Assembly: GCF_009937975.1 (NCBI RefSeq)
Contig: NZ_AP018441.1
Location: 5,394,001 to 5,458,000 of the forward strand
Length of the DNA stretch: 64,000 bases
Direction of reading: 5' to 3'
Source of the DNA: Undibacterium sp. YM2
GTDB lineage: Bacteria > Pseudomonadota > Gammaproteobacteria > Burkholderiales > Burkholderiaceae_D
Shown here piece after piece: positions 48,702-58,770 of the stretch. A program made the translations under genes and the position numbers. The first letter of the stretch is position 1, and every line of letters begins with the position of its first letter. Under the pieces are notes generated by a model. It saw only the letters and a program-made list of their open reading frames with translations, searched no databases and was not told where the DNA came from.

Positions 48702-50387
48702 ATGAAACTGCTCGATCATTACCGCAAGCTGCATGCTTTTCTGCAGCATCAGGAACAACAACCTGGCCTGCCCGCACTGGCACTGGCCATGCATTGCAGT
48801 GAGCGCAATATGCGCAACCTGCTGGCAAAAATGCAGCAACGCGGCTGGCTGGACTGGCAGGCCGGGCGTGGGCGTGGCAATCACTCGCAATTGCAGCTTT
48901 TGCAAACCCCAGATAACCTGGCGCTTGATCATTTGTCGCAATACCTGGCACGTGGTGATCTGGAGCAGGCTTTTGCCAGTCTCGACGATCACCAGCGACA
49001 GCAACTTGCAAGCCGCCTGCCGGATTACCTGGGCATGCCAGACAGTGCCTGCCGCAGCTTGCGCATGCCCCTGTTCCGCAGCGTAGAAAGCCTGGATCCT
49101 TTAAAAGTCTATGGCCGTCTCGAAGCACATCTGGTGCGGCAGATTTTTTCGCGCCTGACAACCTTTGATCATGAACAGAATGCCTTGCGCCCGGCAATTG
49201 CCCATCACTGGGAAAGCGAAAAAAATGGCAGCATCTGGCATTTCTGGTTGCGCTCTGGACTAAGTTTTCATGACGGCACTGAACTGAGCACAGAAGATGT
49301 CAAGGCCAGCTTCTTGCGACTGCGTGATGAATCAGCGATTTACCAACGCTTATATCGTCACCTGCAATATGTGGAGACTGGCCCCAGCCAACGTGTGAGT
49401 TTTTATCTCGATCACCCTGACCAGTTGTGGCCAAATTGCTTGGCCACGGCCAACTCCTCCATCGTGCCACGTCACCGTGCAGCTGACTTTGCACGCTTCC
49501 CGGTTGGCAGCGGTGCATTTCGCGTAATACGCAACAACACCTACCAACTGACCTTGCAGGCTTTCAAGGATTATTACCGTGAACGCCCTTTGCTTGATGA
49601 AATAGATTTGTGGATGCTGCCACCACCGTCTGGCCCATCAGGCTTTGATTTGCAGTTTGGCTATGCGAACCAGGATTGTTCAAAAAAACAAACGATTGCC
49701 GGTGCAGAGTCCGGTTGCACTTACATCATCTGTAATTCTTCGCGCAGCTTTTTTAAAACTGCAGAACAAAGGCTGGCACTGGCAGACTGGCTGGCACCCG
49801 AAACCCTGTTTGATCCAGAAGAACGTAGCAGGAAACCGGCCTCAGGCTTGCTCGCCATCTGGAAGCACCGCGTCGCCAAAAAACCCAGGTGCAGCAGCTT
49901 CAAGGCTGGCAGTAAATTACGCATGGTCAGTGGCCAAACGCCTGAAATGCTGAGTCTGGCGCAAGCGGTAAAGCAAAGGCTGGAAGCAGGTGGCATCACG
50001 GTTCACTGGACCAGCCTGCCGTATGATCAACTGCTGGCACGTGAATGGATGAAAGACGCTGACCTCGTCGTCACCCGCGAAGTCATGCATGACGACCAGG
50101 ATTTTGGTTGCTATGAATGGTTCCTGGCCGACAGTGTTTTCCGCCGCTGGATGCCCGCCAGCGCCCTGAAACCTCTGGATGCTGACTTGATGAAGGTCAG
50201 GGAACTGGCAGACAGCAAGCGCCGCATGCTGGCCTATGCACGCATAGGAAGGCGACTCGTCAAAGAAGGCTGGATGATCCCCATCTCGCATGAAAACCAG
50301 CAAGTCAGTATCGCCCCGCATGTGGCGGGCGTCAGGATGACGCCGTTTGGTTTTGTGTCTTTCAATGAACTGTGGCTGCGGCACTAA
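48702..50387 (+). CDS. SgrR-family transcriptional regulator
   Basis: A 561-residue regulator: N-terminal winged-helix domain (residues about 1-100, HYRKLHAFLQHQ...CSERNMRNLLAKMQQRGWLDWQAGRGRG) fused to a solute-binding-protein domain of the oligopeptide type (SBP_bac_5; LFRSVESLDPLKVYGRLEAHL, WHFWLRSGLSFHDGTELSTEDV, SGAFRVIRNNTYQLTLQAF). There is no signal peptide, so it senses a cytoplasmic ligand. Transcribed away from the MFS gene; E. coli SgrR controls setA and the sRNA SgrS under sugar-phosphate stress, but no SgrS-like RNA was recognised here. Ligand unknown. Confidence 0.9.
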   Translation: MKLLDHYRKLHAFLQHQEQQPGLPALALAMHCSERNMRNLLAKMQQRGWLDWQAGRGRGNHSQLQLLQTPDNLALDHLSQYLARGDLEQAFASLDDHQRQQLASRLPDYLGMPDSACRSLRMPLFRSVESLDPLKVYGRLEAHLVRQIFSRLTTFDHEQNALRPAIAHHWESEKNGSIWHFWLRSGLSFHDGTELSTEDVKASFLRLRDESAIYQRLYRHLQYVETGPSQRVSFYLDHPDQLWPNCLATANSSIVPRHRAADFARFPVGSGAFRVIRNNTYQLTLQAFKDYYRERPLLDEIDLWMLPPPSGPSGFDLQFGYANQDCSKKQTIAGAESGCTYIICNSSRSFFKTAEQRLALADWLAPETLFDPEERSRKPASGLLAIWKHRVAKKPRCSSFKAGSKLRMVSGQTPEMLSLAQAVKQRLEAGGITVHWTSLPYDQLLAREWMKDADLVVTREVMHDDQDFGCYEWFLADSVFRRWMPASALKPLDADLMKVRELADSKRRMLAYARIGRRLVKEGWMIPISHENQQVSIAPHVAGVRMTPFGFVSFNELWLRH

Positions 50388-50500
50388 GCTGGCTTTTGAG
50401 AGTGTCTATCGTGCTTATAGTGCATATGAAAATCCGGCCATAGCGGGGTAATTGCTTTCTACGGTAAGATGCTGATCCAGCTATCCTTTGTTTGTACAGC

Positions 50501-51886
50501 ATGAAAACCCGCATCCGCACTGAAGCCGCCGCCCTCTGGACCATTGCCTGGCCTGTCCTGATAGGACAACTGGCCACGGTAGGCATGAGCGTGGCCGACG
50601 TCGCCATGACCGGCCACCTCAGTGCAAACGACCTTGCTGCGGTGTCACTGGGTGCGAATGTCTGGGTGATTATCCTGGTCAGCGTGATGGGCATCATGAT
50701 GGCGGTGAATACCGTGATCGCCCATGAAGTAGGCGCAGAAAATCATGAACGTGTACCGCACATGGTGCGCCAGGCTTTGTGGCTGGGCCTGGGTGTTGGC
50801 CTGGTTGGCTGTGTGTTGCTGAATGTCGCTACCCTGATCTTCAATTACCTGCAACTGGAGCCAGCCATCAATGCCAAGGCTTCAGAGTTTGTCCATGTCA
50901 TCAGTCTGGGCATGCCTGCCTTTGCCATGTACCGCGCCCTGTATGGTTACACCACCAGCCTGAACCAGACCAAGCCGGTCATGGTGATTGCACTCGGCGG
51001 CCTGGCTTTCAATATCATCATCAACTGGCTGTTTATTTACGGCCATTTGGGTTTCCCCAAGCTCGGCTCTACCGGCTGTGCCATGGCTACCGGCATGGGC
51101 TTATGGCTGATGCTGGGTGCCATGATATTCTGGATGCGACGTGCCGCAGTCTATAAAGAGACTTTTCCCTTCAGCCATTATGAGGGACCGAATTGGGCAG
51201 AGATACGTTCTACCCTGCGCCTGGGCCTGCCTATAGGTGTTACTTATTTTGCTGAAGTCTCAGCCTTTGGTGCCGTCGGTTTGCTGATCGCCCGCTTTGG
51301 TGTGGTGCCAGTTTCGGCCAACCAGATCGCCCTGAATTTTTCCTCGCTGGTGTTCATGGTACCCATGAGCCTGGGTATCGCCCTGACTACGCGGGTAGGG
51401 CAAACTCTGGGTGAAGGTGACCCTGAGCGTGCGCGCTTTGTCTCCTGGATAGGCTATGCCTTATCGATGAGTTTTGCCGTCATATCGGCACTGGGCATCA
51501 TGATCTTCCGCGACCTGGTGGCGGCGGCTTACACCTCTGACCCGGCGGTTCAGGCACTGGCATCAGAGTTGTTGCTGTATGCGGCGATCTTCCAGTTGTC
51601 TGATGCAGCGCAGGTCACGGCATCCTGTGCCATACGCGGCTACAAAGTCACGCGCACACCGATGCTGATACACCTGATGGCATTCTATGGTTTTGCCCTG
51701 CCCATAGGTTGCGTGCTGGGCCTGGCACCATCGTGGATGCCATGGCATCCAGAAGAACCGATGGCAGCACGTGGGTTCTGGACAGGTCTGGTACTCGGCC
51801 TGACTATTGCCGGTATCATGCTGACAGGCTTGCTGCATCAACTCAGCCAGCGCAGGATCAGGCAAGCTGCTGGTACAAGCCAGTAA
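50501..51886 (+). CDS. MATE family efflux transporter (NorM-like)
   Basis: A 461-residue inner-membrane multidrug/cation antiporter with about 12 helices in two similar halves. Starts at ATG 50501. The N-terminal half shows WTIAWPVLIGQLATVGMSVADVAMTGHLSANDLAAVSLG (the NorM-type substrate helix with aspartate), the C-terminal half LGLPIGVTYFAEVSAFGAVGLLIARFG. Its last 29 bp overlap the convergent PilJ-domain gene. Substrate range not determinable. Confidence 0.93.
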   Translation: MKTRIRTEAAALWTIAWPVLIGQLATVGMSVADVAMTGHLSANDLAAVSLGANVWVIILVSVMGIMMAVNTVIAHEVGAENHERVPHMVRQALWLGLGVGLVGCVLLNVATLIFNYLQLEPAINAKASEFVHVISLGMPAFAMYRALYGYTTSLNQTKPVMVIALGGLAFNIIINWLFIYGHLGFPKLGSTGCAMATGMGLWLMLGAMIFWMRRAAVYKETFPFSHYEGPNWAEIRSTLRLGLPIGVTYFAEVSAFGAVGLLIARFGVVPVSANQIALNFSSLVFMVPMSLGIALTTRVGQTLGEGDPERARFVSWIGYALSMSFAVISALGIMIFRDLVAAAYTSDPAVQALASELLLYAAIFQLSDAAQVTASCAIRGYKVTRTPMLIHLMAFYGFALPIGCVLGLAPSWMPWHPEEPMAARGFWTGLVLGLTIAGIMLTGLLHQLSQRRIRQAAGTSQ

Positions 51887-52652
51887 TGCCATCCATGGTG
51901 CTGAGTATGCGTTCACTGGTGGTGGCAACATTGATCGCATATTGACGCGCATTTTTGGGTTCGCTGATCTTGCGCAGGGCATCGTCAAAAAACATCCATT
52001 GTTGCTGTGCCAGCGCCAGTTCTTCGCGTATGCGTGCTGTGTTCGATGGCGCTGCCTGCAGGGTTGCCATGCCGGCGACAAAATCCTTGCGCGCAAGCTC
52101 GAGCTTGGCCATCACATCCGGCGGCGCAACTCCCCATTGCTGGGCCTGGTAAAACTTGGCCATTCTTTGCGAGAGCATGCGCTGGCGGCCTGCGATGTTC
52201 ACTAACTGGCCCATGGCCGTGCCAGAATAGGTTTCCAGTTGTACCGTGGCCTTGTGGGCAATGCTGAGGACATCTTCATTGAGCACCATGATGAGGCGGG
52301 CATCTTGCTGATTGGGCTGCTTCTCCAGCAAGACTGTTTTATAGGCCAGCCAGTTCTTTTCCATTTCAGACAGCAATTGCTTGTTGTCACTGGTGGGTGC
52401 AAAAGTTTTGAGTTCGGCCAGTTGTTTGTCAAAACTTGCCAACGAGCTATCAAGTATCTTGCGCGACTGCTCAAGCTCTATACCCTGCCCCAACTGCAGA
52501 TAAGCCTTGGCCAGACGCTGCGACAACATGCGTTGGCGACCGGATTTATTGATCGCCTCATTCAGGCTGATGACCTGCGCGATTGCATAAGAAAGCACGG
52601 CAAGATTGCCCACTGTTAACACTGCCTTGCTTATAAATCCGCGTCTGTTCAT
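51858..52652 (-). CDS. Protein with two PilJ-type sensor domains and no output domain
   Basis: About 264 residues, starting at ATG 52652 (GGAG upstream). The N terminus MNRRGFISKAVLTVGNLAVL has a twin arginine and a hydrophobic stretch, so export (possibly Tat) or anchoring is likely. Two copies of the PilJ/NarX-type motif GRQRMLSQR occur at residues 38-46 and 155-163, each followed by a helical segment (PF13675). There is no kinase, methyl-accepting or cyclase domain. It may be a ligand-binding partner for a sensor encoded elsewhere; NIT/nitrate-type ligands are only a guess. Confidence 0.82.
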   Translation of the reverse strand: MNRRGFISKAVLTVGNLAVLSYAIAQVISLNEAINKSGRQRMLSQRLAKAYLQLGQGIELEQSRKILDSSLASFDKQLAELKTFAPTSDNKQLLSEMEKNWLAYKTVLLEKQPNQQDARLIMVLNEDVLSIAHKATVQLETYSGTAMGQLVNIAGRQRMLSQRMAKFYQAQQWGVAPPDVMAKLELARKDFVAGMATLQAAPSNTARIREELALAQQQWMFFDDALRKISEPKNARQYAINVATTSERILSTMDGITGLYQQLA

Positions 52653-52895
52653 TGCTTGCTCCTGAATAATTATTGGAATTAGCATTCACAAAGCAAACTT
52701 CATACCTGTATTTTTAAGTAAAACCGCCCCAAAATAAGGCAAACATCATTTTGTTGATCATTTTGCTCTTGCGTTTTTGTGCTGCTGCCATTGCATCATT
52801 CAGGCGTTTTCCAGGTATTGTTGCCAGAATCGGTCTGGAGGGCGGGCTTTCCGGTAAAATAGCGGGTTAATTAAATCTCCAACTGGCAAAACATC

Positions 52896-53987
52896 ATGAG
52901 TCTCAAATGCGGCATCGTCGGCCTGCCTAACGTCGGCAAATCCACACTGTTCAATGCGCTGACCAAAGCGGGCATACCGGCAGAAAATTATCCTTTCTGC
53001 ACTATCGAGCCTAATGTCGGTGTTGTTGAGGTACCTGATCCACGTCTGAAGCAATTGTCTGACATCGTCAAGCCTGAGCGCATCCAGAACGCCATCGTTG
53101 AATTTGTCGATATCGCTGGCCTGGTGGCCGGTGCCTCCAAAGGTGAAGGTCTGGGCAACCAGTTCCTCGCGCACATCCGCGAAACTGACGCCATCGTCAA
53201 CGTGGTGCGCTGCTTTGAAGATGACAACGTCATCCACGTTGCTGGCAAAGTCAGCCCGCTCGACGATATCGAGGTTATCCAGACTGAGCTGGCCCTGGCT
53301 GACATGGGCACGGTAGAAAAAGCCATCCACCGCGAAAACAAGAAAGCCCGCTCTGGCGACAAAGATGCGCTGAAACTGGTGACCGTGTTGGAACGCATCA
53401 TGCCCGCCCTGAACGACGCCAAACCAGTGCGCGCCCTGGGCCTGGATGCAGAAGAATTGCTGCTGATCAAACCACTGTGCCTGATCACAGCCAAACCGGC
53501 GATGTATGTCGCCAACGTTTCTGACAGCGGCTTCACCAACAACCCATTGCTGGACCAGTTGACTGCCTACGCAGCATCCCAGAATGCCCCTATCGTCGCC
53601 ATCTGCGCTTCGATAGAATCTGAAATCGCTGACCTCGACGATGCCGACAAGGCCGACTTCCTGGCTGACATGGGCATGGAAGAACCAGGTCTCGACCGCC
53701 TGATACGCGCTGCATTCAAACTGCTGGGCCTGCAAACCTACTTCACCGCCGGCGTCAAGGAAGTACGCGCCTGGACCATACACGTAGGTGACACCGCCCC
53801 GCAAGCAGCAGGCGTGATCCACACCGACTTCGAACGCGGCTTCATCCGCGCCCAGACGATTGCATTTGATGATTACATCACTTACAAGGGCGAAACCGGT
53901 GCCAAGGAAGCAGGCAAGATGCGCGCTGAGGGCAAGGAATATGTGGTCAAGGATGGCGATGTGCTGAACTTCCTGTTCAACGTCTGA
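52896..53987 (+). CDS. ychF: Redox-regulated ATPase YchF
   Basis: A 363-residue Obg-type P-loop protein. G1 [15 protein letters not shown], the switch region [19 protein letters not shown]3 [17 protein letters not shown] and the C-terminal TGS domain ([42 protein letters not shown]) are all present. NxxE replaces NKxD (YVANVSDSG), which explains ATP preference in the family. Length is standard. In many genomes ychF lies next to pth; here it is about 9 kb away. Confidence 0.97.
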   Translation: MSLKCGIVGLPNVGKSTLFNALTKAGIPAENYPFCTIEPNVGVVEVPDPRLKQLSDIVKPERIQNAIVEFVDIAGLVAGASKGEGLGNQFLAHIRETDAIVNVVRCFEDDNVIHVAGKVSPLDDIEVIQTELALADMGTVEKAIHRENKKARSGDKDALKLVTVLERIMPALNDAKPVRALGLDAEELLLIKPLCLITAKPAMYVANVSDSGFTNNPLLDQLTAYAASQNAPIVAICASIESEIADLDDADKADFLADMGMEEPGLDRLIRAAFKLLGLQTYFTAGVKEVRAWTIHVGDTAPQAAGVIHTDFERGFIRAQTIAFDDYITYKGETGAKEAGKMRAEGKEYVVKDGDVLNFLFNV

Positions 53988-54016
53988 AGAAATCTGACCA
54001 ACATCAGAAACCCCAC

Positions 54017-54045
54017 AAAAAGCCGCGACATTCGCGGCTTTTTTG
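54017..54045 (+). terminator. Intrinsic terminator of ychF
   Basis: Stem GCCGCGA (54022-54028) / TCGCGGC (54032-54038), loop CAT, extended by A-T pairs and followed by six T. A second copy of the T-run and flank (tttttttgcttcc-like) follows, a short direct repeat. Confidence 0.9.
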
Positions 54046-54184
54046 CTTCCTTTTTTGCTTCCTTTATTGCCCTTGTGTCCGAGATGTAATATTTTAAGTG
54101 CTTCACTGTCCAGCAGCGTCCATTATCTCGCGGAGAAAATTTGTCTGATAAATATCCATGCATTACCACTTATGAAAGCCAGAC

Positions 54185-55351
54185 ATGAATCTTGATGTAC
54201 GCACCATCATGCTGATGTGGAGTGGCATTAATCTGCTGGGTGCGGGAATGATGGCACTCATCAGTTTTCATGCGGACAATGTCAGGGGCGCACGTCAGTG
54301 GGCGCTGGGACATTGCTGTATGAGTATAGGTATTTTTACCAGCACACAGATGTCCCCCGAATGGCCTTCGTTGATTATTGCCAGCGTCCCTTTCATCGCG
54401 GGTTGTGGTTTTGGTCTACTCTTTAACGGAATTGAAGCTTTCAAGGGAAAATGCTGCCACTACTGGGTTCCAGCATGGATAGGCGGACAAATGATGCTGC
54501 AAAGCCTGTGGCTGGGCATCGTGCATGACAATGTGCGCATGGTAGTCACCGCCAACTCTCTGCTGGTCAGTGCCATATTCGCTGCCTGTGCGCTGAGTCT
54601 GAACGTCAAAGCCACGCAGCCATTAAAAACCGCTTACAACCTGGCCGCAGTGTCCTTTTCATTTATTGCCTTAGTGAGTTTTCTCAGGGCTTTGAATATC
54701 CTGCTTAAACCGGCTGAAGAGATTTCCTTGTTTGCACAGGGTAATGTCAATCCGGTGCTCATTGTGCTCGGTGGCTTGTCGCAACTATCCATCTCGCTGG
54801 CACTAGTTCTACTAATCACTTTCCGCCTGGTCAGTGATTTACGCGAGCAAGCCTCGCATGACAGCCTGACAGGACTGTTGAACCGTCGTAGTTTCGAAGA
54901 TGAGTCAAAGCGCTTGCTGGCGCGTGCCACCCGGACTGGTGAGACTTTGTCTGTCATCATGATTGATGTTGATTACTTCAAACGTATCAATGATGTACAT
55001 GGTCACCAGGCGGGTGATGAAGTATTGCGCCGTCTGGCAGCGCTGTTGCAGTCTGTGGTTCGCAGTGAAGATTGCATGGCCCGTTATGGCGGGGAAGAGT
55101 TTTGTGTTTTACTCACTGGTACTGGCGAACAAGGCGCCGCGCAATTGGCTGAGCGTGTGCGTTCGCTGTATGCTGAATTACAGATAAGCTGGAAAAACGA
55201 GGCACTGCAAAGCACTCTGAGTGCTGGCATTGCCGATTCTTTAGGTATTGGCATGGATTTGGCTGCACTGGTAGAGGCCGCAGACCAGGCATTATACCGG
55301 GCAAAAAATGCTGGTCGTAACTGCATAGCCTTGTATTCGACAGGCAGTTAA
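54185..55351 (+). CDS. Membrane-bound diguanylate cyclase (GGDEF)
   Basis: A 388-residue c-di-GMP synthase. Residues 1-215 contain about six or seven membrane helices without a known sensor signature; the GGDEF domain follows from about residue 225 (HDSLTGLLNRRSFEDE). The catalytic motif is intact as GGEEF (ARYGGEEFCVLL) and the allosteric I-site RSED lies five residues ahead of it, so product inhibition is expected. No EAL domain. It is a monocistronic gene with its own upstream region after the ychF terminator. Confidence 0.93.
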   Translation: MNLDVRTIMLMWSGINLLGAGMMALISFHADNVRGARQWALGHCCMSIGIFTSTQMSPEWPSLIIASVPFIAGCGFGLLFNGIEAFKGKCCHYWVPAWIGGQMMLQSLWLGIVHDNVRMVVTANSLLVSAIFAACALSLNVKATQPLKTAYNLAAVSFSFIALVSFLRALNILLKPAEEISLFAQGNVNPVLIVLGGLSQLSISLALVLLITFRLVSDLREQASHDSLTGLLNRRSFEDESKRLLARATRTGETLSVIMIDVDYFKRINDVHGHQAGDEVLRRLAALLQSVVRSEDCMARYGGEEFCVLLTGTGEQGAAQLAERVRSLYAELQISWKNEALQSTLSAGIADSLGIGMDLAALVEAADQALYRAKNAGRNCIALYSTGS

Positions 55352-55585
55352 ATGCCCTTGTTTAAGGCAAGAGTTCGCTGGTTGTTTGAACGGAGAGACA
55401 GATTATCCCGGGCATGAAATTCAAGTTGAATGTGCTGCAACTGAATGCGGGCGAAATCCTGATGAGTCGCTTGTGGCAATCCCGGTATATTGCCGGATTA
55501 ATGAATTTAATTGATATCAGACTATCGATCTGGCGCTAAGTCAGGCGCAAACAATTGAAAATCGGTCGCGAGTAAAAAAACAATT

Positions 55586-56698
55586 TTATGTGCTGTCGCG
55601 TTCGACGATAGAAAAACCTATATCCCTGACCTTGTCTGTTACAGGAATACCATTGACGCGGTCAATGATGAAGCGTGCCGCCAAATTGCCTATAGTCGTA
55701 CCGTCTATGCGTACACTGGTCAGTGGTGGATCAAGGTCTTTTGAAAATTCCTGGTCACCCAAGCCGATCACTGCCAGTTGTTCAGGTATGGCAATGCCCA
55801 TCGCGTGGGCTTCTATGATGACACCCAGGGCCATCATGTCCGAACTGCAAAAAATCGCATCGATAGCGGGATCATTCTCCAGCAGGCTACGCAGGCCACT
55901 GCGCCCACACCCTAAGGTAGTCGGGGCTTTAACGATGCATGTAGCAACTTCAGTCGCACCTACCCGCCCCATCCCCATCCCCAAAGCCGCATCAGAAAAC
56001 GCCTTGTTGCGACGCGCTGCGCGTTCATCATTGGCACTGATGGTGGCCACGCGCTGACGCCCGCGGCTATGCAGATATTTCGCCACTGCCTCACCAATTT
56101 TTTCGTGTGAAAAACCAACCAGCATATCTATTGGAGTAGGTGTCAAATCCCAGGTCTCCACTACCGGGATACCGCTGGCAAGCAAACGTTTACGGCCCAA
56201 TTCTGAACGCATGATGCCGGTCAGGATGACACCATCTGGACGACGTCCTATGATGGCCTCAAGCAAAACATCTTCCCTTGAATTTTCATATCCTGCCTGG
56301 CCCAGCATCAATTGATAGCCTTCGTCTGCCAGTGATTTGGTGAGCGACTGCACCATCTCCAAAAATACTGAGCCAGTTATGGTCGGCACAACAGCCGCAA
56401 CGAGTCGGCTTTTTTTTGACGCCAGGCCACCTGCCAGCAAATTGGGAACATAGCCAGTACGCTCAACCGCTTCACGTACACGTGCCAGAACTGCTGGAGA
56501 TACAGCATCAGGGGTATTCAAAGCCCGTGAAGCAGTAATCGGCGCAACATTGGCAAGTTTTGCCACATCGCGCAAAGTAAAGCCACCGCTGGAGCGACGA
56601 CTACGACGCACTGTGTCAGCCGGAAGCAGGTCCGTTACAAGCTCTTCAGTTGCAGTATCAAGTTTGGCTGTCGTGGTCTTGGATTGCTTGTTTTTCAT
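55586..56698 (-). CDS. LacI-family regulator (GntR/gluconate-type)
   Basis: A 370-residue repressor with a 38-residue Lys/Thr-rich extension ahead of the helix-turn-helix (GGFTLRDVAKLANVAPITASRALNTPDAVSP). The ligand domain (LVAAVVPTITGSVFLEMVQSL, GVILTGIMRSELGRKRLLASGIPVVETWDL, RQRVATISANDERAARRN) resembles gluconate-type GntR proteins. No sugar-utilisation genes are adjacent, so its targets must be elsewhere. It is distinct from the LacI regulator at 28418. Confidence 0.88.
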   Translation of the reverse strand: MKNKQSKTTTAKLDTATEELVTDLLPADTVRRSRRSSGGFTLRDVAKLANVAPITASRALNTPDAVSPAVLARVREAVERTGYVPNLLAGGLASKKSRLVAAVVPTITGSVFLEMVQSLTKSLADEGYQLMLGQAGYENSREDVLLEAIIGRRPDGVILTGIMRSELGRKRLLASGIPVVETWDLTPTPIDMLVGFSHEKIGEAVAKYLHSRGRQRVATISANDERAARRNKAFSDAALGMGMGRVGATEVATCIVKAPTTLGCGRSGLRSLLENDPAIDAIFCSSDMMALGVIIEAHAMGIAIPEQLAVIGLGDQEFSKDLDPPLTSVRIDGTTIGNLAARFIIDRVNGIPVTDKVRDIGFSIVERDST

Positions 56699-56784
56699 TC
56701 ATAAATTATAGCATTGCACATTCAGTCAACCATATGCCAACTGCGACGCCCTTGTTGTCGTTGTTACTGAATTTGCCCGGTTTA

Positions 56785-56822
56785 AATCAAAAAACCCGAA
56801 TGCAATGCAATCCGGGTTTTGT
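56785..56822 (-). terminator. Intrinsic terminator after the cysteine hydrolase gene
   Basis: Stem AAAACCCG (56791-56798) / CGGGTTTT (56813-56820), symmetrical with A/T runs on both sides, 26 bp beyond the stop at 56847. It separates the hydrolase gene from the LacI gene. Confidence 0.75.
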
Positions 56823-56846
56823 CATACAAGACTAGAAATTCTGAAT

Positions 56847-57485
56847 TTATCCAACTGCGCGTTGGCGCCCAGCCATATGTGAACTGTAGACATCGCCTTT
56901 GCTTAAGAGCGTACCTGCTTCAACTGCAACTATCCAACTGTCTGTACTGGCAACCGCAGCAAAATTGGAATGAAAGACGACACTGAAGGCACGGTGAATT
57001 TCTTCCGCAGTCGCATAACCAGCCGCATTTTCATAAGGCAAAGAGCCTGTGGCATCACTCAGCATTTCGACCTGATAACCCAGGTGTGCCGCTTCAAGTA
57101 TGCTGCTGGCATTGCAGTTGTGCGTCATGTAGCCAACTATGCTCAGGGTATTGATCTCATTCTTTTTGAGCCAGGCTGCCACATCAGTGCCAGTAAAAAC
57201 ACTGGCCATGTTTTTTTCTATGCGGTGATCAGCGTGACGGCTGGCAACCACTTCATGCAACTCCCAGGTTTTGGAACCACGCGCAAAGATAGGTGAAGTT
57301 TCTGGCGCAGAGTGCTGCACCACCAATACAGGAATACCCGCAGCCTTGGCCACATCCATCGCCCGGCCTATGTTTTGCAGGGATACTTGTGGATCAGGGT
57401 AGCTGATTTGCATATTGCCAGTGAAATATTCATTTTGTACATCAATAACGATCAGAGCGCGTTTTACAGGGTTGCTGGCAGTCAT
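56847..57485 (-). CDS. Isochorismatase-family cysteine hydrolase
   Basis: A 212-residue alpha/beta hydrolase-like amidase. The catalytic triad residues are Asp in ALIVIDVQNEYF, Lys in HRIEKNMASVF and Cys in VGYMTHNCNASSILEA (consensus MTxxCxxx). The cap is short and no ArCP domain is fused, so isochorismate itself is an unlikely substrate; nicotinamidase-, maleamate- or ureidoacrylate-type amide hydrolysis is more likely. Divergent from a GlxA-type regulator, a frequent pairing. Confidence 0.88.
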   Translation of the reverse strand: MTASNPVKRALIVIDVQNEYFTGNMQISYPDPQVSLQNIGRAMDVAKAAGIPVLVVQHSAPETSPIFARGSKTWELHEVVASRHADHRIEKNMASVFTGTDVAAWLKKNEINTLSIVGYMTHNCNASSILEAAHLGYQVEMLSDATGSLPYENAAGYATAEEIHRAFSVVFHSNFAAVASTDSWIVAVEAGTLLSKGDVYSSHMAGRQRAVG

Positions 57486-57560
57486 GGCATTTCCTTTTGA
57501 GGTAAATTCAAGGTGGATTGAATAAAACAGCAGCGCTGTTCATGGGATGTATTTTCAGCC

Positions 57561-58607
57561 ATGCAGGCTCAGAATATAAGTGACCCGATTGCCAATATTC
57601 GATACAATCAGGCCATGCTCACATCTCCCCCTGACAACAAGATCAATATCGCGGTGCTGGCCTTTGATGGCATCAGCCCTTTCCATTTGTCTGTCCCCTG
57701 CATGGTATTTGGTGAGCATCATGGCGGGCTGGACATGCCCTTGTTCGATCTCAAGGTCTGTCTGGCCCTGCCCGGCAGGGCACAGGCTGAAGTGCGCACC
57801 AGCGCTGGCTTTGGTATTCACGTGCGGCATGGTCTGCCTGCACTGGGTAAGGCCGACATGGTAGTCATCCCCTCCTGGCATGATGACTTGCGCCCTGCCC
57901 CGCCTGCACTGCTGCAGACACTGCGCCAGGCACATGCACGGGGTGCGCGCATCATAGGTTTGTGTCTGGGTGCCTTTGTGCTGGCCGAAGCTGGCTTGCT
58001 CGACAAGCGCAGCGCCACCACGCATTGGGCTTTGAGCAAGGCTTTTACTGAACGCTATCCCCAAATCAGCCTGGACCCGAATGTGCTGTATGTCGATCAT
58101 GGTGATGTCATTACTTCAGCGGGCACTGCCGCGGGCATAGATTGCTGCCTGCATGTGCTGCGCAGCACCTATGGTGCCGATGTGGCGGCCCATGTTGCCC
58201 GGCGTCTTGTGGTTGCACCGCACAGGCAGGGTGGGCAGGCACAATACATAGAACAGCCCGTGCCTGTGCTGGCCACTGATGACCGCCTGGCCAAAGTACT
58301 GGAATGGATGCTGGCTCATCTGGCAGAACCGCAGCAACTCGATCAACTGGCGCAGAGAGCCTTGATGAGCAGGCGCAGCTTTACCCGTCACTTCCAGCAG
58401 CAGACTGGCACGACCGTGGGTAAATGGTTATTGAACCAAAGACTGGCGCTAGCCCAGCGTCAACTCGAAACCAGCAAGCGGGCAATTGATGACATCGCTG
58501 CTGATACCGGTTTTGGCACAGGACTATTGCTGCGCCGTTATTTCGCCCGTGAATTTGGCCTTTCCCCTTCAGCCTACCGGCATGCTTTCCAAGGGAATGA
58601 ACGGTAG
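57561..58607 (+). CDS. GlxA-family (DJ-1/PfpI + AraC) transcriptional regulator
   Basis: A 348-residue regulator. The N-terminal DJ-1/PfpI amidase-like domain has IIGLCLGAFVLAEAGLLDKRSATTHW with the elbow cysteine. The C terminus is an AraC double helix-turn-helix (QLAQRALMSRRSFTRHFQQQTGTTVGKWLLNQRL, DIAADTGFGTGLLLRRYFAREFGLSPSAYR). ATG 57615 is an alternative start that removes 18 residues without family similarity. It faces the cysteine hydrolase at 57485 and probably controls it. Confidence 0.9.
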   Translation: MQAQNISDPIANIRYNQAMLTSPPDNKINIAVLAFDGISPFHLSVPCMVFGEHHGGLDMPLFDLKVCLALPGRAQAEVRTSAGFGIHVRHGLPALGKADMVVIPSWHDDLRPAPPALLQTLRQAHARGARIIGLCLGAFVLAEAGLLDKRSATTHWALSKAFTERYPQISLDPNVLYVDHGDVITSAGTAAGIDCCLHVLRSTYGADVAAHVARRLVVAPHRQGGQAQYIEQPVPVLATDDRLAKVLEWMLAHLAEPQQLDQLAQRALMSRRSFTRHFQQQTGTTVGKWLLNQRLALAQRQLETSKRAIDDIAADTGFGTGLLLRRYFAREFGLSPSAYRHAFQGNER

Positions 58608-58770
58608 CCAGACGTCATCAAAAGCATGGGCTTGCGAAGCAACTGGCATGGAATATGCCTGAAACATCAGCATGAATAGAGCTTAGCCATTAAAATAGCC
58701 AGAACTCATTTCATAATCAGGGGAGATGCATTCCAGCATATTTCCCGGCTAACTTAATTGCATCAAGACC

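Noticed and set aside
55414..55539. 41-codon open frame between the diguanylate cyclase and the LacI gene
   Set aside because: No ribosome site and no recognisable feature; too short to separate from chance.
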